Source: Halopseudomonas oceani (GTDB lineage Bacteria > Pseudomonadota > Gammaproteobacteria > Pseudomonadales > Pseudomonadaceae). From it: DNA of 64,000 nucleotides. Below, piece after piece: positions 7,867 through 16,241 of this stretch. The stretch lies in the NCBI RefSeq assembly GCF_002903165.1, contig NZ_PPSK01000018.1:1-64000 (forward strand), written 5' to 3'. Numbering within the stretch: the stretch's first letter is position 1; each line of letters opens with the position of its first letter. A program made the translations under genes and the position numbers. A model generated the notes under the pieces. The model saw only the letters and a program-made list of their open reading frames with translations. It was not told where the DNA came from and searched no databases.

Positions 7867-9105
7867 ATGAAGAAAAACGTTCTGATTATTGGTGCCGGTG
7901 GTGTGGCCCAGGTGGTCGCACACAAATGCGCCCAGCACAATGACGTGCTGGGTAACGTCCATATCGCGTCGCGTACCGCTGAGAAGTGTCAGGCCATCGT
8001 CGACAGCGTGAAGGAAAAGGGCAGCCTCAAGGTTGCCGGTGAATTGCAAGCCCATGCCCTGAATGCCCTCGATATCGAGGCCACCAAGGCGTTGATTGAC
8101 AAGACACAGTCGCAACTGGTGATCAATGTCGGATCGGCTTTCATCAATATGTCGGTACTGCAGGCCTGCATCGAGACCGGTGCTGCCTACCTGGATACCG
8201 CCATTCACGAAGAGCCGGACAAGATCTGTGAGACGCCGCCGTGGTACGCCAACTACGAGTGGAAGCGCAAGGAACTGTGCGCTGAGAAGGGCATTACTGC
8301 GGTGCTGGGCGTGGGGTTTGATCCGGGCGTGGTCAACGCTTACGCTGCTGTTGCGGTGAACGAGTACTTCGATAGCGTCGAGGAAATCGACATTATCGAT
8401 ATCAACGCCGGCAGCCACGGCAAGTACTTCGCAACCAACTTCGACCCGGAAATCAACTTCCGCGAGTTCACCGGGCAAGTGTGGTCCTGGCAGAACAGCC
8501 AGTGGACCAGCAACAAGATGTTCGAGGTCAAGCGTACCGATGATCTGCCGGTAGTGGGCTCGCAAACCAGCTATATGACTGGCCACGATGAAGTGCATTC
8601 GCTGTCGCAGAATCTGGGTGTGCCAAACGTGCGGTTCTGGATGGGCTTTGGCGAGCACTACATCAACGTGTTCACCGTGCTGAAGAACCTCGGCCTGCTG
8701 TCTGAGCAGCCGGTGACCACTGCTGAAGGCCTGGAAGTGATTCCGCTGAAAGTGGTCAAGGCCGTGCTGCCCGATCCGTCGTCACTGGCCCCCGACTATA
8801 CTGGCAAGACCTGCATCGGTGATGTGGTCAAAGGCAAGAAGGATGGCAAGGACAAGGAAGTGTTCATCTACAACGTAGCGGATCACGCCGAAGCCTATGC
8901 TGAAGTCGGCAGTCAGGGGATTTCCTACACTGCCGGTGTACCGCCGGTTGCCGCTGCCATCCTGATCGCGCAGGGCACGTGGGATGCGGGCAAGATGGTT
9001 AACGTCGAAGAACTGGATCCCAAGCCGTTCATCAACCTGCTGAACGAAATGGGCCTGCCCACCCGCATTAAGGATGAGCAGGGCGATCGCGCACTGAGCT
9101 TCTGA
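7867..9105 (+). CDS. Carboxynorspermidine dehydrogenase (saccharopine dehydrogenase family)
   Basis: A 412-residue NADPH-dependent reductase that condenses aspartate semialdehyde with putrescine or diaminopropane to form carboxy(nor)spermidine, the substrate of the adjacent NspC. The Rossmann nucleotide site is at the N-terminus (VLIIGAGGVAQVVAHKC, residues 5-21), followed by the family-typical GAAYLDTAIHEEPD and GFDPGVVNAYAA segments. Sequence and length fit the CANSDH/Lys1-like branch rather than lysine-pathway saccharopine enzymes, and the NspC neighbour settles the choice. GAGGAAGAGAA precedes the ATG. A strong terminator follows. Confidence 0.9.
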   Translation: MKKNVLIIGAGGVAQVVAHKCAQHNDVLGNVHIASRTAEKCQAIVDSVKEKGSLKVAGELQAHALNALDIEATKALIDKTQSQLVINVGSAFINMSVLQACIETGAAYLDTAIHEEPDKICETPPWYANYEWKRKELCAEKGITAVLGVGFDPGVVNAYAAVAVNEYFDSVEEIDIIDINAGSHGKYFATNFDPEINFREFTGQVWSWQNSQWTSNKMFEVKRTDDLPVVGSQTSYMTGHDEVHSLSQNLGVPNVRFWMGFGEHYINVFTVLKNLGLLSEQPVTTAEGLEVIPLKVVKAVLPDPSSLAPDYTGKTCIGDVVKGKKDGKDKEVFIYNVADHAEAYAEVGSQGISYTAGVPPVAAAILIAQGTWDAGKMVNVEELDPKPFINLLNEMGLPTRIKDEQGDRALSF

Positions 9106-9123
9106 GTCGGTGAGCTAGAAGAA

Positions 9124-9150
9124 AAGGCCAGCTGAAAAGCTGGCCTTTTT
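9124..9150. terminator. Bidirectional intrinsic terminator
   Basis: AAGGCCAGCT-GAAA-AGCTGGCCTT is a perfect 10-bp stem with tetraloop, followed by TTT on the plus strand and preceded by A residues for the minus strand. It lies between the convergent carboxynorspermidine dehydrogenase and VOC lipoprotein genes. Confidence 0.9.
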
Positions 9151-9152
9151 CG

Positions 9153-10841
9153 TCACGGCGCTGTTTGTCCCCAAGGCGCGAGCAGCACCTCCAGCACGGT
9201 GCCGTCGGCATCGCGGGCGTAGCCGACCAGCTCGTCGTTGCGGCTTGGGTCTTCGGTTACCTGCTGATCAACGCGCTGACCGGCGTCGCCGATAGTCTCC
9301 AGAAAACCCTCGGGCGACAGGCTGCCGATTTCGAGTTTCACCGGGTTGTTGGTGTAGTTGCGCGGCGTGCCGTTGGTCCAGTTCATCAGCACCAGTGCCG
9401 AGCCACCGTAGCCCTGCAGAATGTACTCGTTGTACTGGCCGGCAATTGGCAGGAACAGCGATACCTTGAAGCCCAATGTGTCTGCATAGAATGCCTTGGC
9501 GGAAGCCAGATCGCTGACGCCGATACCAAAGGCGCCAAACCAGGATTCGGTAGCGCTGTCGTCGCCGACGATCTCGATCAGGTTGTTGTCCAGATCACGG
9601 CCAAAACCGACTACCGCATTACCCAGCGCAGGTCCCTGATCTACCGGCTCAACCAGAATCACGCCGCCGGCATCGCGGATTGACTGGGCAAAGGCGTTCG
9701 GGTCTCGGGCGTAGAACACCAGTTTGCCTGGGTTGCGGCTGTAGTTGCGGGCCTCGCCGTCGGTAAAGCCCATCAGCACAATCTGCGAACCCTTGTTGTC
9801 GGCAGAGCGCAACACCACCTCGTCGCGGTTGTCGCGGGTGCGGCGTGTCACCTGCTGCATGCCCAGCGCCTCTTGGTAGAAGCTGACGGAGGCTTCCAGG
9901 TCTGCAACGCCGATGGCGGCGCCGGCCAGATAGGGGCGAATCGAGCGGCGAAGCTCAAGCATAGTGCCGTCGGCATCGGCCGCGTAGCCGACCAGTGCGC
10001 CGTTGAGGTCAGCATCGGTGCTGGGGGCAGGCGCCTGGTTTATCGGCAGGTTGGCTTTTTCAATGTCGTCGGCGAGCAGAGCGGGATCGGCGCTGGCTAG
10101 CTCGAGCTTGATCGGGTTGTCCTGGTAGTCGTAGGGCGCGCCGTTGGTCCAGTGCATCAGCACCAGCGCAGAGCTGCCGGGCACGGGTGAGGTCAGAATA
10201 TATTCGTCATATTGACCGGGAATGGAAAGAAACTGGTCCTGTTCGAAGCCGAAGGTGTTGGCGTAGAAGTCGCGGGCCGCTTCCAGGTCAGAGACACCGA
10301 TGCCGACGGCGCTGAGGTACGAGTGGGTGGCGTCGCTGGCACCGACGATTTCGATCAGGTTGTTGTCCTGGTCTCGCCCGAAACCAACGATTACACCGCC
10401 GACACTCGGCTGCGGAGCCGGCGGTACAACAATGCGCCCGCCTGCGGTGGCAAAGGCCGTAGCAAAAGTTGCTGGGTCCTTGACGTAGAACGCCAGCTTG
10501 CCCGGGTTTTGCTGCACGTTGCGGCCGACGCCGTCAGTGAACTCCATCAGTACGACCAGCGCGCCGCGCTTGTCGGCAGGCTCCATGACGACTTCGATGC
10601 GGTTGTCACGCGTCAGGCGCTCACGCTCGGTCATGCCCAACCCGTCTCGATAAAGAGCGACAGCGGCGTCGAGATCGGAAACGCCGAGGCCGACGGCCTG
10701 CAGATAGGCGGGAGTTGCTCGGGAGGCCGCGGGCCCTGCAGGCGGCGTCTCGTCACTGCTTCCGCCGCCGCCGGACAGGCAGCCGCTGACAAAGGCTAGA
10801 AACGCACAGATAGCTAAGGCGCGGAGATGCTGTTGGAACAT
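9153..10841 (-). CDS. Lipoprotein with four tandem VOC (glyoxalase/bleomycin-resistance) domains
   Basis: A 562-residue secreted lipoprotein. The signal peptide ends in the lipobox FVSGC (Cys21), followed by a Gly/Ser linker and then four VOC modules of about 127 residues each, beginning near residues 45, 173, 302 and 432. Each opens with a motif like the G(V/I)SDL of AVGLGVSDLDAA and contains the G-rich strand VVGFGRDQDNNLIEIVG. Modules 1 and 3 resemble each other (GLGMTERERLTRDNR and ALGMQQVTRRTRDNR), as do 2 and 4 (PGQYDEYIL and AGQYNEYIL), which indicates duplication of a two-module unit. AAGGAG precedes the ATG at 10841; the ATG at 10856 lacks this. Substrate or ligand is unknown. Confidence 0.85.
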   Translation of the reverse strand: MFQQHLRALAICAFLAFVSGCLSGGGGSSDETPPAGPAASRATPAYLQAVGLGVSDLDAAVALYRDGLGMTERERLTRDNRIEVVMEPADKRGALVVLMEFTDGVGRNVQQNPGKLAFYVKDPATFATAFATAGGRIVVPPAPQPSVGGVIVGFGRDQDNNLIEIVGASDATHSYLSAVGIGVSDLEAARDFYANTFGFEQDQFLSIPGQYDEYILTSPVPGSSALVLMHWTNGAPYDYQDNPIKLELASADPALLADDIEKANLPINQAPAPSTDADLNGALVGYAADADGTMLELRRSIRPYLAGAAIGVADLEASVSFYQEALGMQQVTRRTRDNRDEVVLRSADNKGSQIVLMGFTDGEARNYSRNPGKLVFYARDPNAFAQSIRDAGGVILVEPVDQGPALGNAVVGFGRDLDNNLIEIVGDDSATESWFGAFGIGVSDLASAKAFYADTLGFKVSLFLPIAGQYNEYILQGYGGSALVLMNWTNGTPRNYTNNPVKLEIGSLSPEGFLETIGDAGQRVDQQVTEDPSRNDELVGYARDADGTVLEVLLAPWGQTAP

Positions 10842-10943
10842 GCCGAGCTCCTTCATTGTTGTTGTTTGGTCGGCTGAGTCAGGTTTTGTAAGTCGGCGCA
10901 GTGCGCGAGACGGCGTGACTGGTCGGCAGTCACAATAATGAAT

Positions 10944-10955
10944 GAACGTTCGTTC
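10944..10955. promoter_or_regulatory. TetR-type operator-like palindrome
   Basis: GAACG-TT-CGTTC is a perfect inverted repeat with a 2-base centre, located between the divergent VOC lipoprotein gene and the PuuA-like synthetase gene. The GAACG/CGTTC half-sites are of the kind bound by many TetR-family repressors. No regulator gene is adjacent. Confidence 0.4.
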
Positions 10956-11072
10956 TGTTTCAAGGGGTATTCACCAGCGCCATGCCTCTTCATCCGCTTC
11001 GCCTCGTTTTGCCGCGGATGGGGTATGATCCGGGCACGCCCTATTGGCCAGAGTAAACACAGGTAGCGCTCC

Positions 11073-12422
11073 ATGAATGCCCCCGTATCCCTTGGTTCCC
11101 TTGCCGAACGCCTTGCCGGTGTTGGCGATGTCGAGTGTGTCACCCCGGACTTGAACGGTATTCCCCGTGGCAAGGTAATGACCGGCGAAGGCTTTCTTGC
11201 GGATCGTCGGCTGCAGCTGGCGCGTGGGGTGCTGCTGCAGTGCGTGATGGGTGGCTACCCGGAGGCGCAGTATTACGGCAGCGACGATGGCGATCTGGTG
11301 TTGCGCCCGCTGCTGGATCAGGTGCACGTGCTGCCGTGGATTGAGCGCCCTCGTGCAATGGCCATCTGTGAAGCCGTGGAGCTGGACGGCCAGCTGTCCG
11401 GCTTGTCGACTCGAGCGCTGCTGAGCCGTGTAGTCGAACGTTACGCCGAGCGCGGTTGGGCGCCGGTGGTAGCGACCGAGCTGGAGTTCTTTCTGTTCGA
11501 GCCCAATCGTGACGACACCCAGCCGTTCCAGCCGCCGGTGGGACTGGATGGCCGCCGCGAAGCCGGTTACGGCGCGTTCAGTGTCAGCACCAGCAGCGGC
11601 CTCAAGCCGTTCTTCGACGAGCTGGCCGACACCATGGCCGCGCTGGGCATTCCTCGCGATACCTTTATGCACGAGATGGGCGTCAGCCAGTACGAGATCA
11701 ATTTTGTCCATGGTGATCCGCTGCTGATTGCCGACCAGACCTTCCTGTTCAAGCACGCGCTGCATGAAGTCGCGCTCAAGCACGGGCTGATTGCCGTGTG
11801 CATGGCCAAGCCGCTGGCGCGCGTGCCCGGCTGCTCGATGCACATCCACCAGAGCGTGGTGGAGCAGGGGAGCAGCAACAATATCTTTACCGATGCAGAC
11901 ACCGGCGAGGCCACGGCGCATTTCGGGCACTTCATTGGTGGCCTGCAGCAGTGCATGGGCGAGCTGACGTTGCTGATGGCGCCCTACATCAACTCCTACC
12001 AGCGTTTCTGCCACGCGTACGCATCGCCAAACAACCTGTGCTGGTCGCACGACAACCGCTCCGCCGGCCTGCGTATTCCGGCCAGCGGCCCGGAAGCGCG
12101 CCGTGTCGAAAACCGCCTGCCCGGCGCCGATGCCAACCCCTACCTGAGTGTGGCAGCCTCACTGGCTGCGGGCCTGTATGGCATCGACAACCAGTGCGAG
12201 CCATCTGCTCCGGCCCAAGGCGAGTTCGAGGCACCGGACGAGCTGACCCTGCCCGGCACGTTGCACGACGCCATCCTGCGGCTGGATCGCAGCACGCTGG
12301 CGCGTGAGCTGTTCGGCGCCGAGTTTGTTGACGGCTTCCTCGCCAGCAAGCGCATGGAGCTGCAGAGCTTTATGGATGAAATTACGCCGTGGGAGAGGCG
12401 CTTTCTCGGCAGCCAGGTTTAG
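11073..12422 (+). CDS. Glutamine synthetase family protein, gamma-glutamylpolyamine synthetase (PuuA/PauA)-like
   Basis: A 449-residue GlnA-fold ligase. Seen: DLNGIPRGKV near the N-terminus, the glutamate/metal motif ATELEFFLFE, the histidine motif PGCSMHIHQSVV, the arginine/ATP region SHDNRSAGLRIP, and RRVENRLPGADANPYLSVAASLAAGL. These fit the PuuA/PauA branch that glutamylates polyamines or other primary amines for catabolism. The second such enzyme in this window is the type III enzyme at 1214. It stands alone, with a GC-rich hairpin just past its stop; no aldehyde dehydrogenase or oxidoreductase of the Puu route is adjacent. The exact amine substrate cannot be read from sequence. Confidence 0.82.
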   Translation: MNAPVSLGSLAERLAGVGDVECVTPDLNGIPRGKVMTGEGFLADRRLQLARGVLLQCVMGGYPEAQYYGSDDGDLVLRPLLDQVHVLPWIERPRAMAICEAVELDGQLSGLSTRALLSRVVERYAERGWAPVVATELEFFLFEPNRDDTQPFQPPVGLDGRREAGYGAFSVSTSSGLKPFFDELADTMAALGIPRDTFMHEMGVSQYEINFVHGDPLLIADQTFLFKHALHEVALKHGLIAVCMAKPLARVPGCSMHIHQSVVEQGSSNNIFTDADTGEATAHFGHFIGGLQQCMGELTLLMAPYINSYQRFCHAYASPNNLCWSHDNRSAGLRIPASGPEARRVENRLPGADANPYLSVAASLAAGLYGIDNQCEPSAPAQGEFEAPDELTLPGTLHDAILRLDRSTLARELFGAEFVDGFLASKRMELQSFMDEITPWERRFLGSQV

Positions 12423-12429
12423 GCGAGCA

Positions 12430-12452
12430 GCTGCGACCGCGCCTGTCGCAGC
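12430..12452 (+). terminator. Hairpin after the PuuA-like gene
   Basis: GCTGCGAC and GTCGCAGC form a perfect 8-bp stem around a 7-base loop, 7 bases past the stop. There is no T-tract, so termination is uncertain. Confidence 0.4.
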
Positions 12453-12476
12453 GCGGTGATAGACTGCGGTCTGTTA

Positions 12477-12502
12477 AGGGTCTGTTGCTGTTTCGTTCCC
12501 CC
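12477..12502 (+). repeat. Left terminal inverted repeat
   Basis: Starts AGGGTCTGTTGCTGTTTCG and ends in five C residues; it is the exact reverse complement of 12718-12743. Confidence 0.92.
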
Positions 12503-12717
12503 GTCTGCCGGAGGCTGTTTTTCGGCCAGGCAAGGCGGAAAGAGCGCAGTGTGGTCGCTCCACATAAGCGACTGACAACGCAGCATGGCCGAAAAATAGC
12601 CCCGGCCCTGCGGGTTGCGCCTGTAAAGCCGCCACTCGGCGTCGCTCGGCGCTTACGTGGAATGACCACGCTACGCTTCTCGCTCCTTGATTGACAGCTT
12701 TACAGGCTGCAACAGGC

Positions 12718-12743
12718 GGGGGAACGAAACAGCAACAGACCCT
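12718..12743 (-). repeat. Right terminal inverted repeat
   Basis: Reads GGGGGAACGAAACAGCAAC and onwards to ACCCT; exact reverse complement of the left repeat. The recC ribosome-binding site AAGGAG begins 5 bases beyond it. Confidence 0.92.
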
Positions 12744-12758
12744 ATTCAAGGAGCTTCC

Positions 12759-15700
12759 ATGCAGGACGCCAACGGCCTCGCCCCCGGTTTGATGATCATC
12801 CACGGCAACCGCCTGGAGACCCTGCGTGAGCTGGCGGTGGACTGGATGCGGGCGCACCCGCTGGCGCCGCTGGAAAACGAAGTCATCCTGGTGCAGAGCA
12901 ACGGCATTGCCCAGTGGCTGCAGATGGCGCTGGCTGCCGACCCTGCTCAGGGCGGCTGCGGCATCGCGGCGGCGCTGGATGTGCAGCTGCCGGCGCGGTT
13001 TCTATGGGACAGCTACCGCGGCGTTTTGGGGCGCGACAGCGTGCCCGAGCAATCGCCGCTCGACAAGCAGCCGCTGACCTGGCGGCTGATGCGGCTGCTG
13101 CCTGCATTGCAGGATCAGCCCGATTTCGCCCCGCTTAAACGCTTTCTCGCCGATGACCACGATTGCCGCAAGCGTTACCAACTGGCGGTGCGGCTGGCCG
13201 ACCTGTTCGACCAGTATCAGGTTTACCGCGCCGACTGGCTGAATGACTGGGCCGCCGGGCGCGACCATATCGGCCTGGCGCGCGCTGGCGCGCGGCCGCT
13301 GGATGATGAGGAACGCTGGCAGCCGGCGCTCTGGCGTGCGGTGCTGGCCGACGTGGGTGCCGAACGTCTGAGCGACAGCCGGGCGGGCATCCATCCGCGT
13401 TTTGTCCAGCACCTGCTCGACTGTGACAGCCGGCCAGCCAGCCTGCCGCGCCGGGTTATCGTATTTGGTATCTCGTCGCTGCCGGCGCAGACGCTGGAGG
13501 CGCTGGCGGTGATCGGCCGCTTCTCGCAGGTGCTGCTTTGCGTGCTCAACCCCTGTGAGTATCACTGGGGCGATATCGTTGCCGATCAGGACCTGCTGCG
13601 CCACGAGTACCGCCGTCAGCAGCGGCGGCCGGGTACGCCTTTGCAACTGGACGAGAACACCTTGCACCAGCACGCCCATCCGCTGCTGGCCGCCTGGGGC
13701 AAGCAGGGCCGTGACTACATCAACCTGCTCGACCAGCACGACGAGCGCGCCAGTTACGAAGCGCGCTTCGCCAATATTGCCGGTGGCCGGGTTGACCTGT
13801 TTGAAGCACCCGCCGGCAACACGCTGCTGCAGCAACTGCAGCAGGACATCCTGCAGCTGCGGCCGCTGGCCGAGTCGCGCGACTTGTGGCCGGCGGTCGA
13901 CACTGCACAGGATCAGTCCATCCGCTTTCATCTGGCGCACAGCCCGCAGCGCGAAGTCGAAGTGCTGCACGATCAGCTGCTGGCCGCCTTTGCTGCCGAC
14001 CCGGACCTCAAACCACGCGACATCATCGTCATGGTGCCGGACGTTAACCTCTACGCACCGCATATTCAGGCGGTGTTTGGTCAGCACAGTGGCGACGACC
14101 CGCGGGCGATTCCCTTTACCCTGGCCGATCAGGGCCAGCGCGGCCAGGAGCCGCTGCTGATTGCACTGGAGCACCTGCTGCGTTTGCCTGACAGCCGGCT
14201 GCCGGTCAGTGAGGTGCTGGACCTGCTCGATGTGCCAGCGTTGCGCAGTCGCTTTGGTCTGAGTGAGGCCGACCTGCCGACCCTGCAACGCTGGATCGAG
14301 GGCGCAGGCATCCGCTGGGGGCTGGATCAGCAGCGCCGCGCCGCTCTGGGTTTGCCAGACGGGTTGGAAGCCAACAGCTGGCGTTTCGGCCTGCGCCGGA
14401 TGCTGCTGGGTTACGCCAGCGGCGGTGCCGAGGCCTGGCAGCAGATCGAACCCTATGACGAGATTGGCGGGCTGGACGCGGCGCTGATCGGCCCGCTCAG
14501 CGGCCTGCTGGATGCGCTGGACCGCCACGAAACGCAGCTGGCCAGTGCGACCGTGCCGAGTGAATGGGGCGAACGCCTGCGTCAGCTGCTGGATGACTTC
14601 TTTATCGCCGAGAGTGATCGGGATCAACTGCTGCTGGCGCAGCTGCACGAGGGGCTGGCCGACTGGCTGGAGCTGTGTGACGGCGTCGCGCTGGACGTGG
14701 CGCTGCCGCTCAACGTGGTGGCCGAGGCCTGGCTCGATGGTGTCGGCCAGAGCCAGCTCAGTCAGCGTTTTCTCGCCGGGGCGGTCAACGTCTGCACGCT
14801 GATGCCGATGCGCGCCATTCCGTTCAAGCGCATCTGCCTGCTGGGCATGAACGACGGCGACTACCCGCGCGCGCAGCCACCGCTGGACTTCGACCTGATG
14901 GGCCGTGATTACCGGCCGGGCGACCGCTCGCGCCGCGAGGACGACCGTTATCTGCTGCTTGAGGCGCTGCTGTCGGCGCGCGACGCCCTGCATATCAGCT
15001 GGGTCGGGCGCAGTATCCGCAATAACAGCGAACGGCCGCCGTCGGTATTGATCGGGCAGCTGCGCGATCATCTGGCTGCTGGTTGGCGCGCGGCGGACGA
15101 CTCTGATCTGTTGCACGCGCTGACCGTCGAGCATCCGTTGCAGCCGTTCAGTCGCGCCTATTTCAGCGCCGATTCCGCGCTGTTCAGTTACGCCAGCGAG
15201 TGGCGTCAGCTGCACGACCGGCGTGCCAGCGATGATGCAGACCAGCCGCTGGCGCCGGTCACGCTGGAAGCGCCCATCGAGCTGCTGGCGCTGCAGCGCT
15301 TTCTGCGTAACCCGGTTGAGCACTTTTTTGCCGCCCGGCTGAAGGTCTGGCTGCAGGAGCAGCACAGCACCAGCGAAGACGACGAACCCTTTGCACTCGA
15401 CGGTCTGCAACGACACCAGCTCAGCCAGTGGCTGCTGGAACAGGTGCAGCAGGCCGATTTGCAGGATGACTGGCAGGCCCTGCTGCTTGAGCAGGCCAGC
15501 CGCCTGCAGCAGCGCGGCAGCCTGCCGCTGGCCGGGTTCGGTCAGCTGACCCTGGCGCAACTGGTTGCGCCCCTGGGCGGACAGCTTGAGCGCTTCCGTG
15601 AGCAACTGCTGTTGTGGGATCAGCCGCTGGAAAATCCGTTGCTGTTGCAGGCGGTGGCGAGCACAGCGAACGCCACTATCGAAGTGGTCAGCTGGCTTGC

Positions 15701-16241
15701 CGGCGTGCGCTGTTGTGCTCCGTTGGACGGCCTGATGCGGGTCCAGCTGGTCACCGGCAGCCTGCTCGGTAAAAAGGGCGCGTTGCGCTGGCGCAAGTTG
15801 CTGGGCGAGTTGTGCCAGCACGTGCTGGCTGCGGCCTCTGGTCACCGGCTCACGACCTGTCTGATCGGCGCTGATGCCAGCATTCAGCTGCTGCCGCTGG
15901 AGCAGGAACGCGCCGCCAGTATCGTGCGCGATTGGTTGCTGGGGTATCTGCACGGCCTGAGCCGACCGTTGCCGGTCGCCGTGGAAACCGCCTTCGCCTG
16001 GCTGACCGAGGGCAAGGACGAAAAGCGCCTCGGTGCCGCACGGCTCTGCTACGAGGGCAACGACTTCAGTCGCGGCGAGGTCGACGGCAGCCCGGCGCTG
16101 CAACGCAGCTATCCCGACTTTGCCAGCCTGCAGGCGAACGACGAGTTTATCGGTTGGGCACAGTCCCTCTATCAACCGCTGGCGCAGGCGATTGAGGATG
16201 AATGGTTGATGATTACCCCGGCCGGGGAGGACCAAGCATGA
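12759..16241 (+). CDS. recC: Exodeoxyribonuclease V subunit gamma (RecC)
   Basis: A 1160-residue subunit of the RecBCD helicase-nuclease, which processes double-strand ends for RecA-dependent repair and scans for Chi. The N-terminal region carries the RecC-typical NEVILVQSNGIAQWLQ motif, followed by inactive helicase-like domains (VNVCTLMPMRAIPFKRI and LLGMNDGDYPR) and the C-terminal inactive nuclease-like domain. The start at 12759 has AAGGAG six bases upstream; the frame stays open back to 12687, inside the MITE-like element, but without a ribosome-binding site. Its TGA overlaps the recB ATG (ATGA). Confidence 0.95.
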   Translation: MQDANGLAPGLMIIHGNRLETLRELAVDWMRAHPLAPLENEVILVQSNGIAQWLQMALAADPAQGGCGIAAALDVQLPARFLWDSYRGVLGRDSVPEQSPLDKQPLTWRLMRLLPALQDQPDFAPLKRFLADDHDCRKRYQLAVRLADLFDQYQVYRADWLNDWAAGRDHIGLARAGARPLDDEERWQPALWRAVLADVGAERLSDSRAGIHPRFVQHLLDCDSRPASLPRRVIVFGISSLPAQTLEALAVIGRFSQVLLCVLNPCEYHWGDIVADQDLLRHEYRRQQRRPGTPLQLDENTLHQHAHPLLAAWGKQGRDYINLLDQHDERASYEARFANIAGGRVDLFEAPAGNTLLQQLQQDILQLRPLAESRDLWPAVDTAQDQSIRFHLAHSPQREVEVLHDQLLAAFAADPDLKPRDIIVMVPDVNLYAPHIQAVFGQHSGDDPRAIPFTLADQGQRGQEPLLIALEHLLRLPDSRLPVSEVLDLLDVPALRSRFGLSEADLPTLQRWIEGAGIRWGLDQQRRAALGLPDGLEANSWRFGLRRMLLGYASGGAEAWQQIEPYDEIGGLDAALIGPLSGLLDALDRHETQLASATVPSEWGERLRQLLDDFFIAESDRDQLLLAQLHEGLADWLELCDGVALDVALPLNVVAEAWLDGVGQSQLSQRFLAGAVNVCTLMPMRAIPFKRICLLGMNDGDYPRAQPPLDFDLMGRDYRPGDRSRREDDRYLLLEALLSARDALHISWVGRSIRNNSERPPSVLIGQLRDHLAAGWRAADDSDLLHALTVEHPLQPFSRAYFSADSALFSYASEWRQLHDRRASDDADQPLAPVTLEAPIELLALQRFLRNPVEHFFAARLKVWLQEQHSTSEDDEPFALDGLQRHQLSQWLLEQVQQADLQDDWQALLLEQASRLQQRGSLPLAGFGQLTLAQLVAPLGGQLERFREQLLLWDQPLENPLLLQAVASTANATIEVVSWLAGVRCCAPLDGLMRVQLVTGSLLGKKGALRWRKLLGELCQHVLAAASGHRLTTCLIGADASIQLLPLEQERAASIVRDWLLGYLHGLSRPLPVAVETAFAWLTEGKDEKRLGAARLCYEGNDFSRGEVDGSPALQRSYPDFASLQANDEFIGWAQSLYQPLAQAIEDEWLMITPAGEDQA

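Larger units (their letters stand above)
12477..12743. mobile_element. MITE-like palindromic element with 26-bp terminal inverted repeats
   Basis: A 267-bp non-coding element bounded by perfect 26-bp inverted repeats (12477-12502 and 12718-12743). Inside are three further inverted-repeat pairs: 12513-12527 with 12587-12601 (14 of 15), 12548-12570 with 12650-12672 (19 of 23), and 12614-12629 with 12697-12713 (one inserted base). No transposase ORF is present. An exact target-site duplication is not visible (flanks TTA and ATT). It fills nearly all of the 336-base gap between the PuuA-like gene and recC, and its right end is 15 bases from the recC start codon, so recC transcription must start in, or read through, the element. 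Confidence 0.8.

Noticed and set aside
12687-12758. Upstream in-frame start of recC inside the MITE-like element
   Set aside because: No ribosome-binding site there, and the encoded residues are not RecC-like, whereas AAGGAG precedes 12759.
13002-16235. 1077-residue open frame on the minus strand
   Set aside because: Antisense shadow of recC, in-phase with its third-codon GC bias; Gln/Arg/Val-rich without domains.
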